From Mycolicibacterium poriferae (GTDB lineage Bacteria; Actinomycetota; Actinomycetes; Mycobacteriales; Mycobacteriaceae): a stretch of 64,000 nucleotides of DNA. The stretch is taken from positions 2,480,001 to 2,544,000 of the forward strand of contig NZ_AP022570.1 in the NCBI RefSeq assembly GCF_010728325.1, written 5' to 3'. The translations under genes were made by a program, and so were the position numbers. How positions within the stretch are numbered: position 1 is the first letter of the stretch; each line of letters starts with the position of its first letter. Below the pieces are notes generated by a model. That model made no database searches, was not told the origin of the DNA, and saw only the letters and a program-made list of their open reading frames with translations. Shown here in pieces: positions 1 to 7,309 of the stretch.

Positions 1-1
1 T

Positions 2-73
2 CCGCGGGAGAACGCCGAGGTCACCGCTCGTCTACGCGACATCGTCGGCAAACTGCTGGCCGAGACCGACTGA
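2..73 (+). CDS. 3' end of a gene cut by the window edge
   Basis: The frame open from base 2 ends in TGA at 71-73 and gives a short tail with the pattern of an amphipathic C-terminal helix (TARLRDIVGKLLAETD). The gene lies on the same strand as nrdHIE. In M. tuberculosis the gene before nrdH on that strand is an NAD(P)H-dependent FMN reductase (Rv3054c, from memory), so that is a possible identity. Too little is present to confirm it. Confidence 0.4.
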   Translation, partial: PRENAEVTARLRDIVGKLLAETD

Positions 74-362
74 CGCTCGTCGGTCCGGGGTGACGTTGCC
101 GCCTCGGCCTTGTGGCCCCGGTGGGGCGCCACCGAGCGGCGCACGCAGGTGGCTGAGCGCGGCAAATGCTGTCGGCCTCTCACGGTCTGGTGTCGGGGAA
201 GTGTTTGCTGTGAGGTTGCGGCGGCGGGATTTGGGGTCCGCGTCGTGTCGGTGGCTGGTGCTAGACATCTCTTGTGGCTTCCCGACACGCCGATGTGACG
301 CGCGACACGCCGAACGCCGCGCTGCTCGCAGGCTTACGACCTGGGAATTTCAGAAATGTCAT

Positions 363-410
363 TCAGAACATCTTGTATCCCTTCGTAATGTCGGACACTA
401 GGTGTAGTGT
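363..410. promoter_or_regulatory. Tandem NrdR boxes of the nrdHIE promoter
   Basis: The downstream box acactaggtgtagtgt (395-410) is a near-perfect fit to the NrdR consensus acaCwAtATaTwGtgt. A weaker box, tcagaacatcttgtat, lies at 363-378, exactly 32 bp away, or about three helical turns. NrdR is the ATP/dATP-sensing repressor of ribonucleotide reductase genes and binds paired boxes in phase. The same pair with the same spacing precedes nrdF2. Confidence 0.8.
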
Positions 411-433
411 TTCGAACACCGACGGACCCCCAA

Positions 434-463
434 GATCTGGTGGTCGGCCGGAGTCACCAGATC
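434..463. promoter_or_regulatory. Inverted repeat in the nrdH leader
   Basis: gatctggtg (434-442) and caccagatc (455-463) are perfect 9-bp inverted repeats with a 12-nt spacer, just downstream of the NrdR boxes. As RNA it would form a stable hairpin in the leader; as DNA it could be an operator. There is no following T-run, so an intrinsic terminator is unlikely. The role is unknown. Confidence 0.35.
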
Positions 464-619
464 CGGCGGAGTCGGCCTACCGGCCCGGCGGAGCGTGGCC
501 CGGACGGCCAGGAATTTCACGGGCCGACGGGCCGCTGAACCTCAGTGGGACGCACCATCCGACCAGTTGCCAGCACCAGCCGTTGACTCGCCTCATTCTC
601 GACAGGAGCCGTAGCGCAG

Positions 620-874
620 ATGACTCAGCCCGCATCCGTCACCGTGTACACCAAGCCCGCCTGCGTGCAGTGCAACGCGACCTACAAGGCGCTCGAGAAG
701 CAGGGCATCGCCTATGACGTCGTCGACATCAGCCTCGACGACGAGGCCCGCGACTACGTGATGGCGCTGGGCCACCTGCAGGCGCCCGTGGTGGTCGCGG
801 GCGGCGAGCACTGGTCGGGCTTCCGTCCCGATCGGATCAAGGCGCTCGCCGGCGTCGCCGCAGCGTCTGCCTGA
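620..874 (+). CDS. nrdH: Glutaredoxin-like NrdH redoxin
   Basis: The electron donor for class Ib ribonucleotide reductase: it reduces the C-terminal disulfide of NrdE and is itself reduced by thioredoxin reductase. The 84-residue protein has the NrdH active site CVQC near the N-terminus after the first beta strand (VTVYTKPACVQC), and the C-terminal signature around WSGFRPDRIK that is typical of NrdH. It is the first gene of the nrdHIE operon, 48 bp before nrdI. Tandem NrdR boxes lie about 210 bp upstream. Confidence 0.95.
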   Translation: MTQPASVTVYTKPACVQCNATYKALEKQGIAYDVVDISLDDEARDYVMALGHLQAPVVVAGGEHWSGFRPDRIKALAGVAAASA

Positions 875-922
875 TCCGTCCCACCTGTCGGCGGGCCCCG
901 GAACCGACCTCGAGGAGTCATT

Positions 923-1375
923 GTGAGTCATCTCGTCTACTTCTCCAGCGTGTCCGAGAACACCCACCGCTTCGTCACGAAGCTGGGGCTGCCCGCCGAG
1001 CAGGTCACCAGGATCCCGCTGCACGAGCGCATCGAGGTCGATGAGCCCTACGTGCTGGTGGTGCCCACCTACGGCGGTGGGAAAGCCACACCCGACATCA
1101 ACAGCGGTGGCTATGTGCCCAAGCAGGTCATCGCCTTTCTGAACAACGAGCACAACCGGTCGTTGCTCCGCGGCGTCATCGCCGCGGGGAACAACAATTT
1201 CGGCGCCGAGTTCGCCTATGCGGGCAACGTGATCTCCCGCAAATGTGCGGTGCCGTACCTCTATCGCTTCGAACTCATGGGAACCCCGGACGACGTGGAT
1301 GCCGTCCGTGCCGGACTGGAAGATTTCTGGAAGGAACAGACGTGCCACCAACCGTCACAGCTGCAGAGCCTGTAA
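923..1375 (+). CDS. nrdI: Ribonucleotide reductase activating flavodoxin NrdI
   Basis: An FMN protein that supplies the oxidant used to build the dimanganese-tyrosyl radical cofactor in NrdF. It has 150 residues, the usual length. The N-terminal FMN phosphate loop is visible ([13 protein letters not shown]), as are the glycine-rich PTYGGG segment and the [11 protein letters not shown] motif of the family. The start is GTG at 923, behind a clear Shine-Dalgarno cgaggag (911-917). The 3' end overlaps the start of nrdE by 34 bp, so the two are probably translationally coupled. Confidence 0.95.
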   Translation: MSHLVYFSSVSENTHRFVTKLGLPAEQVTRIPLHERIEVDEPYVLVVPTYGGGKATPDINSGGYVPKQVIAFLNNEHNRSLLRGVIAAGNNNFGAEFAYAGNVISRKCAVPYLYRFELMGTPDDVDAVRAGLEDFWKEQTCHQPSQLQSL

Positions 1376-3513
1376 CCACCGACGGCGCGCACGCGCTTCC
1401 GGGCGAAACGGATTACCACGCGCTCAACGCGATGCTGAACCTGTACGACGCCGAGGGCAGGATTCAGTTCGACAAGGACGTGCTCGCCGCCCGCGAGTTC
1501 TTCCTGCAGCACGTCAACCAGAACACCGTGTTCTTCCACAATCAGGACGAGAAGCTCGACTACCTGGTCCAGAAGAACTACTACGAGCGCGAGGTGCTCG
1601 ACCAGTACTCCCGCAACTTCGTCAAGACGCTGCTGGATCGCGCGTACGCCAAGAAGTTCCGGTTCCCGACCTTTCTCGGCGCGTTCAAGTACTACACGTC
1701 CTACACGCTGAAGACCTTCGACGGGAAGCGCTACCTGGAGCGCTTCGAGGACCGCGTCGTCATGGTGGCCCTGTCGCTGGCGGCAGGCGACACCACGCTG
1801 GCCGAGAGGCTGGTCGACGAGATCATCGACGGCCGCTTCCAGCCCGCCACCCCGACGTTCCTCAACGCCGGCAAGAAGCAGCGCGGTGAGCCGGTGAGCT
1901 GCTTCCTGCTGCGCATCGAGGACAACATGGAGTCCATCGGGCGCTCCATCAACTCGGCGCTGCAGCTGTCCAAGCGTGGCGGCGGGGTTGCGTTGTTGCT
2001 GACCAACATTCGCGAGCACGGCGCACCGATCAAGAACATCGAGAACCAGAGCTCGGGTGTCATCCCGATCATGAAGCTGCTCGAGGATTCGTTCTCCTAC
2101 GCCAACCAGCTCGGGGCCCGTCAGGGCGCCGGTGCGGTGTACCTGCACGCCCACCATCCCGACATCTACCGGTTCCTGGACACCAAGCGGGAGAACGCCG
2201 ACGAGAAGATCCGGATCAAGACGCTGAGCCTCGGCGTGGTGATCCCGGACATCACGTTCGAGCTGGCCAAGAAGAACGAGGACATGTACCTGTTCTCGCC
2301 CTATGACGTCGAGCGGGTCTACGGCATCCCGTTCGCCGACGTCTCGGTCACCGAGAAGTACCACGAGATGGTCGACGACAGCCGCATCCGCAAGACCAAG
2401 ATCAAGGCCCGCGAGTTCTTCCAGACGCTCGCCGAGCTGCAGTTCGAGTCGGGCTACCCGTACATCATGTACGAGGACACGGTGAACCGGGCCAACCCCG
2501 TCGACGGCAAGATCACCCACTCCAACCTGTGCTCGGAGATCCTGCAGGTCTCGACCCCCTCGGAGTTCAACGACGACCTGTCCTACGCCAAGGTGGGCAA
2601 GGACATCTCGTGCAACCTGGGGTCGCTGAACATCGCCAAGGCGATGGACTCACCGGACTTCGCGCAGACCATCGAGGTGGCCATCCGGGCGCTGACCGCG
2701 GTGAGCGACCAGACCCACATCACGTCGGTGCCGTCGATCGAACAGGGCAACAACGACTCTCACGCCATCGGCCTCGGGCAGATGAACCTGCACGGCTATC
2801 TGGCGCGCGAGCACATCTTCTACGGCTCCGAAGAAGGTGTGGACTTCACCAACATCTACTTCTACACCGTGCTCTACCACGCGCTGCGGGCGTCGAACCG
2901 CATCGCGATCGAGCGGGGCACCCACTTCAAGGGTTTCGAACGCTCGAAGTACGCCAGCGGCGAGTTCTTCGACAAGTACACCGCCCAGGTGTGGGAACCC
3001 AAGACCGACAAGGTGCGCGCGCTGTTCGCCGATGCCGGCATCCGCATCCCGACCCAGCAGGACTGGGAGCGGCTCAAGGAATCGGTGCAGGCCCACGGCA
3101 TCTACAACCAGAACCTGCAGGCGGTCCCGCCGACCGGATCGATCAGCTACATCAACCACTCGACCAGCTCTATCCACCCGATCGCCAGCAAGGTCGAGAT
3201 CCGCAAGGAAGGCAAGATCGGCCGCGTCTACTATCCAGCGCCGTACATGACCAACGAGAACCTGGAGTACTTCCAGGACGCCTACGAGATCGGCTACGAG
3301 AAGGTCATCGACACCTACGCCGCGGCGACCCAGCACGTCGACCAGGGGCTGAGCCTGACGCTGTTCTTCAAGGACACCGCCACCACTCGCGACGTGAACA
3401 AGGCGCAGATCTATGCGTGGCGCAAGGGCATCAAGACGCTGTACTACATCCGGCTGCGTCAGATGGCTTTGGAGGGAACCGAAGTCGAGGGTTGCGTGTC
3501 CTGCATGCTGTGA
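1342..3513 (+). CDS. nrdE: Class Ib ribonucleoside-diphosphate reductase, alpha subunit
   Basis: The catalytic subunit that reduces ribonucleoside diphosphates, working with NrdF. It has 723 residues and no N-terminal ATP cone, as in class Ib enzymes. Visible signatures are the active-site segment [20 protein letters not shown], the conserved [18 protein letters not shown], and the C-terminal redox pair in EGCVSCML that NrdH reduces. I place the start at GTG 1342 because aagga lies just upstream (1331-1335) and the protein then begins like mycobacterial NrdE; a longer frame from 1243 would run far into nrdI. The matching nrdF lies 36 kb away, beyond a large accessory block. Confidence 0.96.
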   Translation: MPPTVTAAEPVTTDGAHALPGETDYHALNAMLNLYDAEGRIQFDKDVLAAREFFLQHVNQNTVFFHNQDEKLDYLVQKNYYEREVLDQYSRNFVKTLLDRAYAKKFRFPTFLGAFKYYTSYTLKTFDGKRYLERFEDRVVMVALSLAAGDTTLAERLVDEIIDGRFQPATPTFLNAGKKQRGEPVSCFLLRIEDNMESIGRSINSALQLSKRGGGVALLLTNIREHGAPIKNIENQSSGVIPIMKLLEDSFSYANQLGARQGAGAVYLHAHHPDIYRFLDTKRENADEKIRIKTLSLGVVIPDITFELAKKNEDMYLFSPYDVERVYGIPFADVSVTEKYHEMVDDSRIRKTKIKAREFFQTLAELQFESGYPYIMYEDTVNRANPVDGKITHSNLCSEILQVSTPSEFNDDLSYAKVGKDISCNLGSLNIAKAMDSPDFAQTIEVAIRALTAVSDQTHITSVPSIEQGNNDSHAIGLGQMNLHGYLAREHIFYGSEEGVDFTNIYFYTVLYHALRASNRIAIERGTHFKGFERSKYASGEFFDKYTAQVWEPKTDKVRALFADAGIRIPTQQDWERLKESVQAHGIYNQNLQAVPPTGSISYINHSTSSIHPIASKVEIRKEGKIGRVYYPAPYMTNENLEYFQDAYEIGYEKVIDTYAAATQHVDQGLSLTLFFKDTATTRDVNKAQIYAWRKGIKTLYYIRLRQMALEGTEVEGCVSCML

Positions 3514-3548
3514 CCGGGATGGTGCGGCCGCCATCGCGAACGTGTTGC

Positions 3549-3581
3549 CACGGTAGCGCCGAGACGTTGCTCGCTACCGTG
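3549..3581. promoter_or_regulatory. Perfect 10-bp inverted repeat between nrdE and the MarR gene
   Basis: cacggtagcg (3549-3558) and cgctaccgtg (3572-3581) are perfect inverted repeats with a 13-nt spacer. They sit 35 bp after the nrdE stop and 67 bp before the MarR start. This could be the terminator hairpin of nrdHIE (although no T-run follows) or a dyad operator for the MarR protein. The sequence does not decide between the two. Confidence 0.45.
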
Positions 3582-3648
3582 GGTGCACGTTCGACGGCCG
3601 GTCGCTGCCGAACGAAGGGGTGCGTGTGAAACGGGCGACTCGGCTGCG

Positions 3649-4128
3649 GTGACCGATTACCCGCTGACACCGGTCCAGCAGCGCGCGTGGTTGAACTACA
3701 TGCGCGTCTACCATCGGCTCGAGTACGAGATGAACCATCACCTGCGGGCCGAATGCGGACTCTCGCTCTACGACTACACGGTGCTCAACTCGCTGTCGCG
3801 CGCACCGGATCGCCGCCTACAGGTGACATCGCTGGCGACGGTGATCGGCTGGGAGCGCAGCCGGCTGTCGCACCACCTCGTGCGGATGGCGCGACGTGGC
3901 CTCGTCGACCGTTTGGCGTCGGAAACCGATGGTCGGGGCACGTTGATCGTCCTGTCGGCTCAGGGCTGGGAACTGCTCGTGCGCGCCGCTCCGGTGCATG
4001 CGGAGTGGGTGCGTCGTACCTTCTTCGACGACCTGGATCCCGAACGGGAGGAAACCCTCGCCGACATCCTCGCCACCGTGCACGAGGGATTGTTGCGCGA
4101 GGGTACCCTGCCGCGTCCGGACGTCTAG
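3649..4128 (+). CDS. MarR-family transcriptional regulator
   Basis: A 159-residue winged-helix regulator of the MarR family. An N-terminal helical dimerisation part (TPVQQRAWLNYMRVYHRLEY) is followed by the wHTH with recognition helix around WERSRLSHHLVRMARRGLV, then the wing (ASETDGRGTLIVLSAQG). The start is uncertain: GTG 3649 gives a normal MarR N-terminus, while an in-frame GTG at 3583 adds 22 poorly conserved residues. Its stop overlaps the stop of the convergent dehydrogenase by 4 bp. That dehydrogenase is a plausible target, but the ligand is unknown. Confidence 0.88.
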   Translation: MTDYPLTPVQQRAWLNYMRVYHRLEYEMNHHLRAECGLSLYDYTVLNSLSRAPDRRLQVTSLATVIGWERSRLSHHLVRMARRGLVDRLASETDGRGTLIVLSAQGWELLVRAAPVHAEWVRRTFFDDLDPEREETLADILATVHEGLLREGTLPRPDV

Positions 4129-4871
4129 ACCTGGTTGATGCCACCGTCGACGACAACCTCGGAACCGGTCATGAAACTGCTTGCGTCCGAAGCGAGAAAC
4201 ACGACCGCCGCGGCCAACTCCTCGGGGTCGCCGATGCGCTTCATCGGGTTCGACGCCAGGCCATTCAGCATGCCCTGGCGCTGCTCCTCGTCGGCCTCCA
4301 AGCCGTGCAGCCCCGGTGTCATGATCGGACCGGGGATGACGGTGTTGACGCGGATTCCGCGGTCGGCCAGCTCCGTCGCCCAGGTTCGTCCGAACGACCG
4401 GATCGCGGCTTTGGACGCGGCATAGGCGCCGAACGCCGGGGTGCCTCGGGTGGCCGCAGTGGAGCCGGCCAGCACGATCGAGGCGCCGGGGGAGAGCAGC
4501 GGCAGCGTCTTCTGCACCGTGAACACCGTCCCGCCGACGTTGCGGTTGAACGTGTCGGCGAGGTGCTCGGGGGTTTCCTCCTCGAGAGTCACGTACTCAC
4601 CGCCGCCGGCGTTGGCGAAGACGATGTCGAGTCCGGTACCGCCCTCGCGAATGACGTCGATCAATCGGTCCAGATCCGCCGATGCGGTGACGTCGCTGGC
4701 CACACCGACCACGCCGCTTCCGAGGGAAGTGGCGGCATCCTGGACCCGTTGTTCGGTGCGACCCGTGATGAACACCTTGGCCCCTGCATCGGCGAACGCC
4801 CGGGCGGTCGCGTAGCCGATGCCCGACGTGCCGCCGGTGACCAGTGCTGTTTTTCCTGCAAGTGGGGACAT
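4125..4871 (-). CDS. Short-chain dehydrogenase/reductase (SDR)
   Basis: A classical SDR of 248 residues. It has the cofactor motif TGGTSGIG, the NAG-type motif (ANAGGGEY), the catalytic Ser in VLAGSTAATRGT, and the YxxxK motif (YAASK). An Arg after strand 2 (TGRTEQR) suggests NADPH. The substrate cannot be told. ATG 4871 is chosen because an aggag site precedes it; a longer frame from 4931 would begin inside a perfect palindrome. The 18-bp palindrome at 4922-4939 is a likely operator. The gene is convergent with the MarR regulator. Confidence 0.9.
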   Translation of the reverse strand: MSPLAGKTALVTGGTSGIGYATARAFADAGAKVFITGRTEQRVQDAATSLGSGVVGVASDVTASADLDRLIDVIREGGTGLDIVFANAGGGEYVTLEEETPEHLADTFNRNVGGTVFTVQKTLPLLSPGASIVLAGSTAATRGTPAFGAYAASKAAIRSFGRTWATELADRGIRVNTVIPGPIMTPGLHGLEADEEQRQGMLNGLASNPMKRIGDPEELAAAVVFLASDASSFMTGSEVVVDGGINQV

Positions 4872-4921
4872 CTCATGCTCCTGTTGTCGGGGAACGTCCG
4901 TCGCGTTCTGCCCGGCACAAC

Positions 4922-4939
4922 AAGGTGACATGTCACCTT
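4922..4939. promoter_or_regulatory. Perfect 18-bp palindrome upstream of the SDR gene
   Basis: aaggtgacatgtcacctt is perfectly self-complementary and lies 51-68 bp upstream of the SDR start. Its size and symmetry fit an operator for a dimeric MarR, TetR or similar regulator. The nearest candidate is the MarR gene at 3649-4128. That gene's own upstream inverted repeat has a different sequence, so the cognate regulator is open. Confidence 0.65.
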
Positions 4940-5015
4940 ATTTCTCGATCGTGTGAAACAACGCCCGTGCCTTGCCCCTCTTGGTCAACTCAGGATTCCA
5001 GAGGGCGACGTCGAA

Positions 5016-5402
5016 TCAGGCCTCGCCGGCCTTGTCCGCACGTTGTGCCCTCAAACGGCGTTGCTCGATGAGCACATTCTGGAAACTCTCCCGTTCGGCG
5101 ACCAACCACTCCGGCTTGTCGGCCAGCAGTGCGTCGATCTGCTCGGTGGTCAGTGCCTCGGTGACCCCGCCCCGCGCGAGGCCGGCGATCGAGACGCCCA
5201 GCTTGGCCGCGACGAGGTTTTTCGGGTGCGGCCCGTTCTTGCGCAGGTCCTTCAGCCACTGCGGGGGTTCGGCCTGCAGAGCGGCGAGCTCGTCGCGGGT
5301 GATGGGATTCTGCTGGAATTCTTCCGGGGTGGCGGGCAGGTACACGTCGAGCTTCTTCGCCGCGGTGGCGGGCTTCATGGACTGCGAGTTCGGCCTGCTC
5401 AT
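5016..5402 (-). CDS. Conserved actinobacterial protein, DUF5997-like
   Basis: A 128-residue, charged, soluble protein without signal peptide or membrane segment. Residues such as YLPATPEEFQQNPITRDE, PPQWLKDLRKNGPHPKN and KPEWLVAERESFQNVL recall the actinobacterial DUF5997 family, which I remember being found beside LysR-effector-domain genes, as here. That assignment is from memory. No catalytic motif is evident and the function is unknown. It is divergent from the gene at 5431 with only 28 bp between the starts. The -10 hexamer TAGGCT lies 6 nt before ATG, so the mRNA is probably leaderless. Confidence 0.75.
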   Translation of the reverse strand: MSRPNSQSMKPATAAKKLDVYLPATPEEFQQNPITRDELAALQAEPPQWLKDLRKNGPHPKNLVAAKLGVSIAGLARGGVTEALTTEQIDALLADKPEWLVAERESFQNVLIEQRRLRAQRADKAGEA

Positions 5403-5408
5403 GGCCCG

Positions 5409-5424
5409 AGCCTATCGGTAGCCT
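5409..5424. promoter_or_regulatory. Back-to-back leaderless promoters
   Basis: On the minus strand TAGGCT (5414-5409) is 6 nt from the ATG at 5402. On the plus strand TAGCCT (5419-5424) is 6 nt from the GTG at 5431. Both fit the mycobacterial TANNNT -10 hexamer of leaderless transcripts, so each transcript would begin at or next to its start codon. The two RNA polymerase sites overlap and should compete. Confidence 0.6.
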
Positions 5425-5430
5425 GGCGTG

Positions 5431-6144
5431 GTGACCCGGACCTCGCTCACCTTGGGATACGTCCCGGGAGCAACGCCGGCGAAGTGGGCCCGGATCTGGG
5501 CGCAGCGCCGCCCGGAGGTGCCGCTGGAGTTGCGGGCCGTCACCGCAGCCGAGGCCGCCGCCGACGTGCGGGCCGGCGCCGTCGACGTCGCGATCCTGCG
5601 ACCGTCTGCGGACACGTCCGGGCTGGCGGTCATCCCGCTCTACGAAGAGAAGACGGTGGCCGTGGTGCCCACCGGGCACATCCTCAGCGCCGCTGACGAG
5701 ATCACCGCTGCCGACCTCGATGACGAACCGACACTGTTGCCGGAGGACGACGTCGTCGGCTGGGGGGATGCGCCCGGCGTCTTGGTCGAACACCGGCCTG
5801 AAACCACTCTGGCTGCAATCGAACTCGTCGCCGCGGGGATCGGCGTGCTGATCGTTCCGCAGTCTCTGGCGCGGCTGTACCACCGCAAGGACCTCACCTA
5901 CCGCCCGATCGCCGATGCGCCCACCTGTCCCGTCGCACTGGCATTCCTGGAGGGACAGCAGCACGAGCTGGTCGAGGAGTTCATCGGGATCGTGCGGGGA
6001 CGCAAAGCCAGTTCGTCACGGGGACAGTCCGAATCCGGACCGAAGCGCACCGCGCGGGAGAAGACGCTCGCCAAGCAGGCGGCACGCGCCGCGGCGGGCA
6101 AGGTTGCCCGGCGGCCGGGGCGTGCGGGACGGGGCCGGCGCTGA
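5431..6144 (+). CDS. LysR-type effector-binding domain protein without HTH
   Basis: A 237-residue protein made of a periplasmic-binding-like LysR substrate domain (LTLGYVPGATPAKWARIW onward, with the AGIGVLIVPQSLARLY stretch seen in LysR effector domains). It lacks the N-terminal winged-helix domain that LysR regulators use to bind DNA. The last 40 or so residues are very basic (KRTAREKTLAK and an Arg/Gly tail) and might bind nucleic acid. GTG 5431 is preferred over GTG 5428 because of the -10 spacing. Ligand and role are unknown. The divergent DUF5997-like gene may be its functional partner. Confidence 0.8.
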   Translation: MTRTSLTLGYVPGATPAKWARIWAQRRPEVPLELRAVTAAEAAADVRAGAVDVAILRPSADTSGLAVIPLYEEKTVAVVPTGHILSAADEITAADLDDEPTLLPEDDVVGWGDAPGVLVEHRPETTLAAIELVAAGIGVLIVPQSLARLYHRKDLTYRPIADAPTCPVALAFLEGQQHELVEEFIGIVRGRKASSSRGQSESGPKRTAREKTLAKQAARAAAGKVARRPGRAGRGRR

Positions 6145-6237
6145 CGCGGGACGCGGATTTCTCTGATCGGTTGGCGGAATCGGTAATTCGTAAGTGCTTC
6201 CGGATCGTCCACGTCGGCTTGTCGAGTTCGCGTGGCA

Positions 6238-6560
6238 TCACTCGCTGGTCCGATCTTCGATCGCCTTGGCGTGTTGACGTAGGCGTCCTGCAATCTGGCT
6301 CAACCATTCCTGGTACGTCTTCGGACGCCACCTGCCAGTCTTCTGCTTCTAGCTTCCAATCCTGGTGAAAGTGCCACTGGCGAGTCCCCGATACAGCAGT
6401 GAAGTCGAACTCTGGCCAGAGGATGCCGGAGAATGTCAGCGAACCACTCTCGGATGTTTCCGGCCGGTTGTGTACACCACCTTGGTGGACGCGACCGACA
6501 GCGGCTGCTGTGCTGCCGCAATCATGTCGTTGAGGCGCTGCTCGAACACACTCAAGGCGC
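6238..6560 (-). pseudogene. Remnant of a displaced polymorphic-toxin C-terminal tip
   Basis: On the minus strand a stretch encoding EQRLNDMIAAAQQPL repeats the linker EQRLDDMIAAAQQPL of the intact toxin gene upstream; the DNA at 6499-6545 matches 8284-8330 with only two differences in 47 bases. Beyond it, protein-like segments occur in different frames (SLTFSGILWPEFDFTAVSG, then WRPKTYQEWLSQIAGRL ending at a stop at 6238-6240). This fits an older toxin tip that was displaced and then broken by frameshifts. The toxin type is not recognisable. Confidence 0.6.
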
Positions 6561-6566
6561 AAGCAA

Positions 6567-6797
6567 CTACCAGAGTTGCCAACCCACGCAACGCCCGATT
6601 TCCGTCAGAGCTTCGTGCGACAGTTCCGGGTGGCGCACGCTGACTCTGCCGAGAATGTCTTGGACGCCCTCGGCCAGCGTCATCTGCCCCCACTTCATGG
6701 GCATTGATGCTGCCTCGTTCACCAGGGCAGCGACTCTTTCCGCGAGATCGTTTCCGCGTTCGATGCCGTAGAGCTCAAGGATCTTGTTCCGGGTTGA
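6567..6797 (-). CDS. Small hypothetical protein in the toxin locus
   Basis: A 76-residue frame beginning MSTRNKILELYGIERGND and ending GRCVGWQLW, with balanced protein-like composition, mostly helical, no signal peptide. It lies between the immunity gene and the displaced toxin tip, the place where spare immunity genes are found in polymorphic toxin loci. A short overlapping frame starts upstream (MTEDLINEVIVATIKD), so the gene may itself be a frameshifted remnant. I do not recognise the family. Confidence 0.5.
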   Translation of the reverse strand, partial: STRNKILELYGIERGNDLAERVAALVNEAASMPMKWGQMTLAEGVQDILGRVSVRHPELSHEALTEIGRCVGWQLW

Positions 6798-7015
6798 CAT
6801 GAGGGACATCTGTGTCCTTGATGGTCGCGACAATCACCTCATTGATCAGATCTTCTGTCATGGCTGCCCGTCACTATTTGTGTCGGATAGGGCGCGTCCT
6901 GTCGCATTTTGGAGCGATGACAACCGTTGACGCAATTCGATTGTCGTTCAGGTCTTCCGGCGCTATTCATGAGGACATCAGGATGACCAAAACAGTCTGG
7001 AGGTGGCGATGGCGG

Positions 7016-7309
7016 TCATTCCTCGCCAGTGTCGAAATGTCCAGCTGACTCCTTCGACCGCCGAAGTGCATCGAACGAATCTCTTGAAGTTCTTCTGCCT
7101 GAATTCCAAGCCTCAAGTGCATCCTCAAGACTGAGGTACGAGGCGAAGAAGAGAACCGAGAGATCTGGCCCCACGAGGACAGAGCCCACTCCGCGAATGT
7201 CGCTGGACACCCGAATTATCCCGTCACTGACATCGTAAGCGCGTTCAGCAGCGACCTTCGGATCGATACTCAAACACTCTGCTGCGACCATGATCTGTTC
7301 ATGCCTCAC
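7016..7309 (-). CDS. Probable immunity protein of the glutamine-deamidase toxin
   Basis: A 97-residue soluble protein whose GTG start overlaps the toxin stop (GTGA, 7309-7306), the tight coupling expected for a toxin-immunity pair. Features include SVLVGPDLSVLFFASYLS and a charged C-terminus. I do not recognise the immunity family; the call rests on position, size and coupling. A longer in-frame start at 7372 would run into the toxin gene and is rejected. Confidence 0.7.
   Translation of the reverse strand: MRHEQIMVAAECLSIDPKVAAERAYDVSDGIIRVSSDIRGVGSVLVGPDLSVLFFASYLSLEDALEAWNSGRRTSRDSFDALRRSKESAGHFDTGEE

Larger units (their letters stand above)
74..619. other. Long intergenic leader of nrdHIE
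   Basis: About 546 bases separate the upstream partial gene from nrdH. I see no convincing gene: the open frames here have no ribosome site and look like GC-rich noise. The region holds two NrdR-type boxes (363-410) and a 9-bp inverted repeat (434-463). If transcription starts near the boxes, nrdH would have an untranslated leader of roughly 200 nt. Confidence 0.6.

Noticed and set aside
411..619. Possible cobalamin riboswitch in the nrdH leader
   Set aside because: I could not find a B12-box-like segment or the expected paired arrangement; the leader is explained by NrdR boxes and one hairpin.
1261..2520. Long minus-strand frame of 419 residues
   Set aside because: It is antisense to nrdE, repetitive in Val/Leu/Asp composition, and has no ribosome site; a GC-driven shadow.
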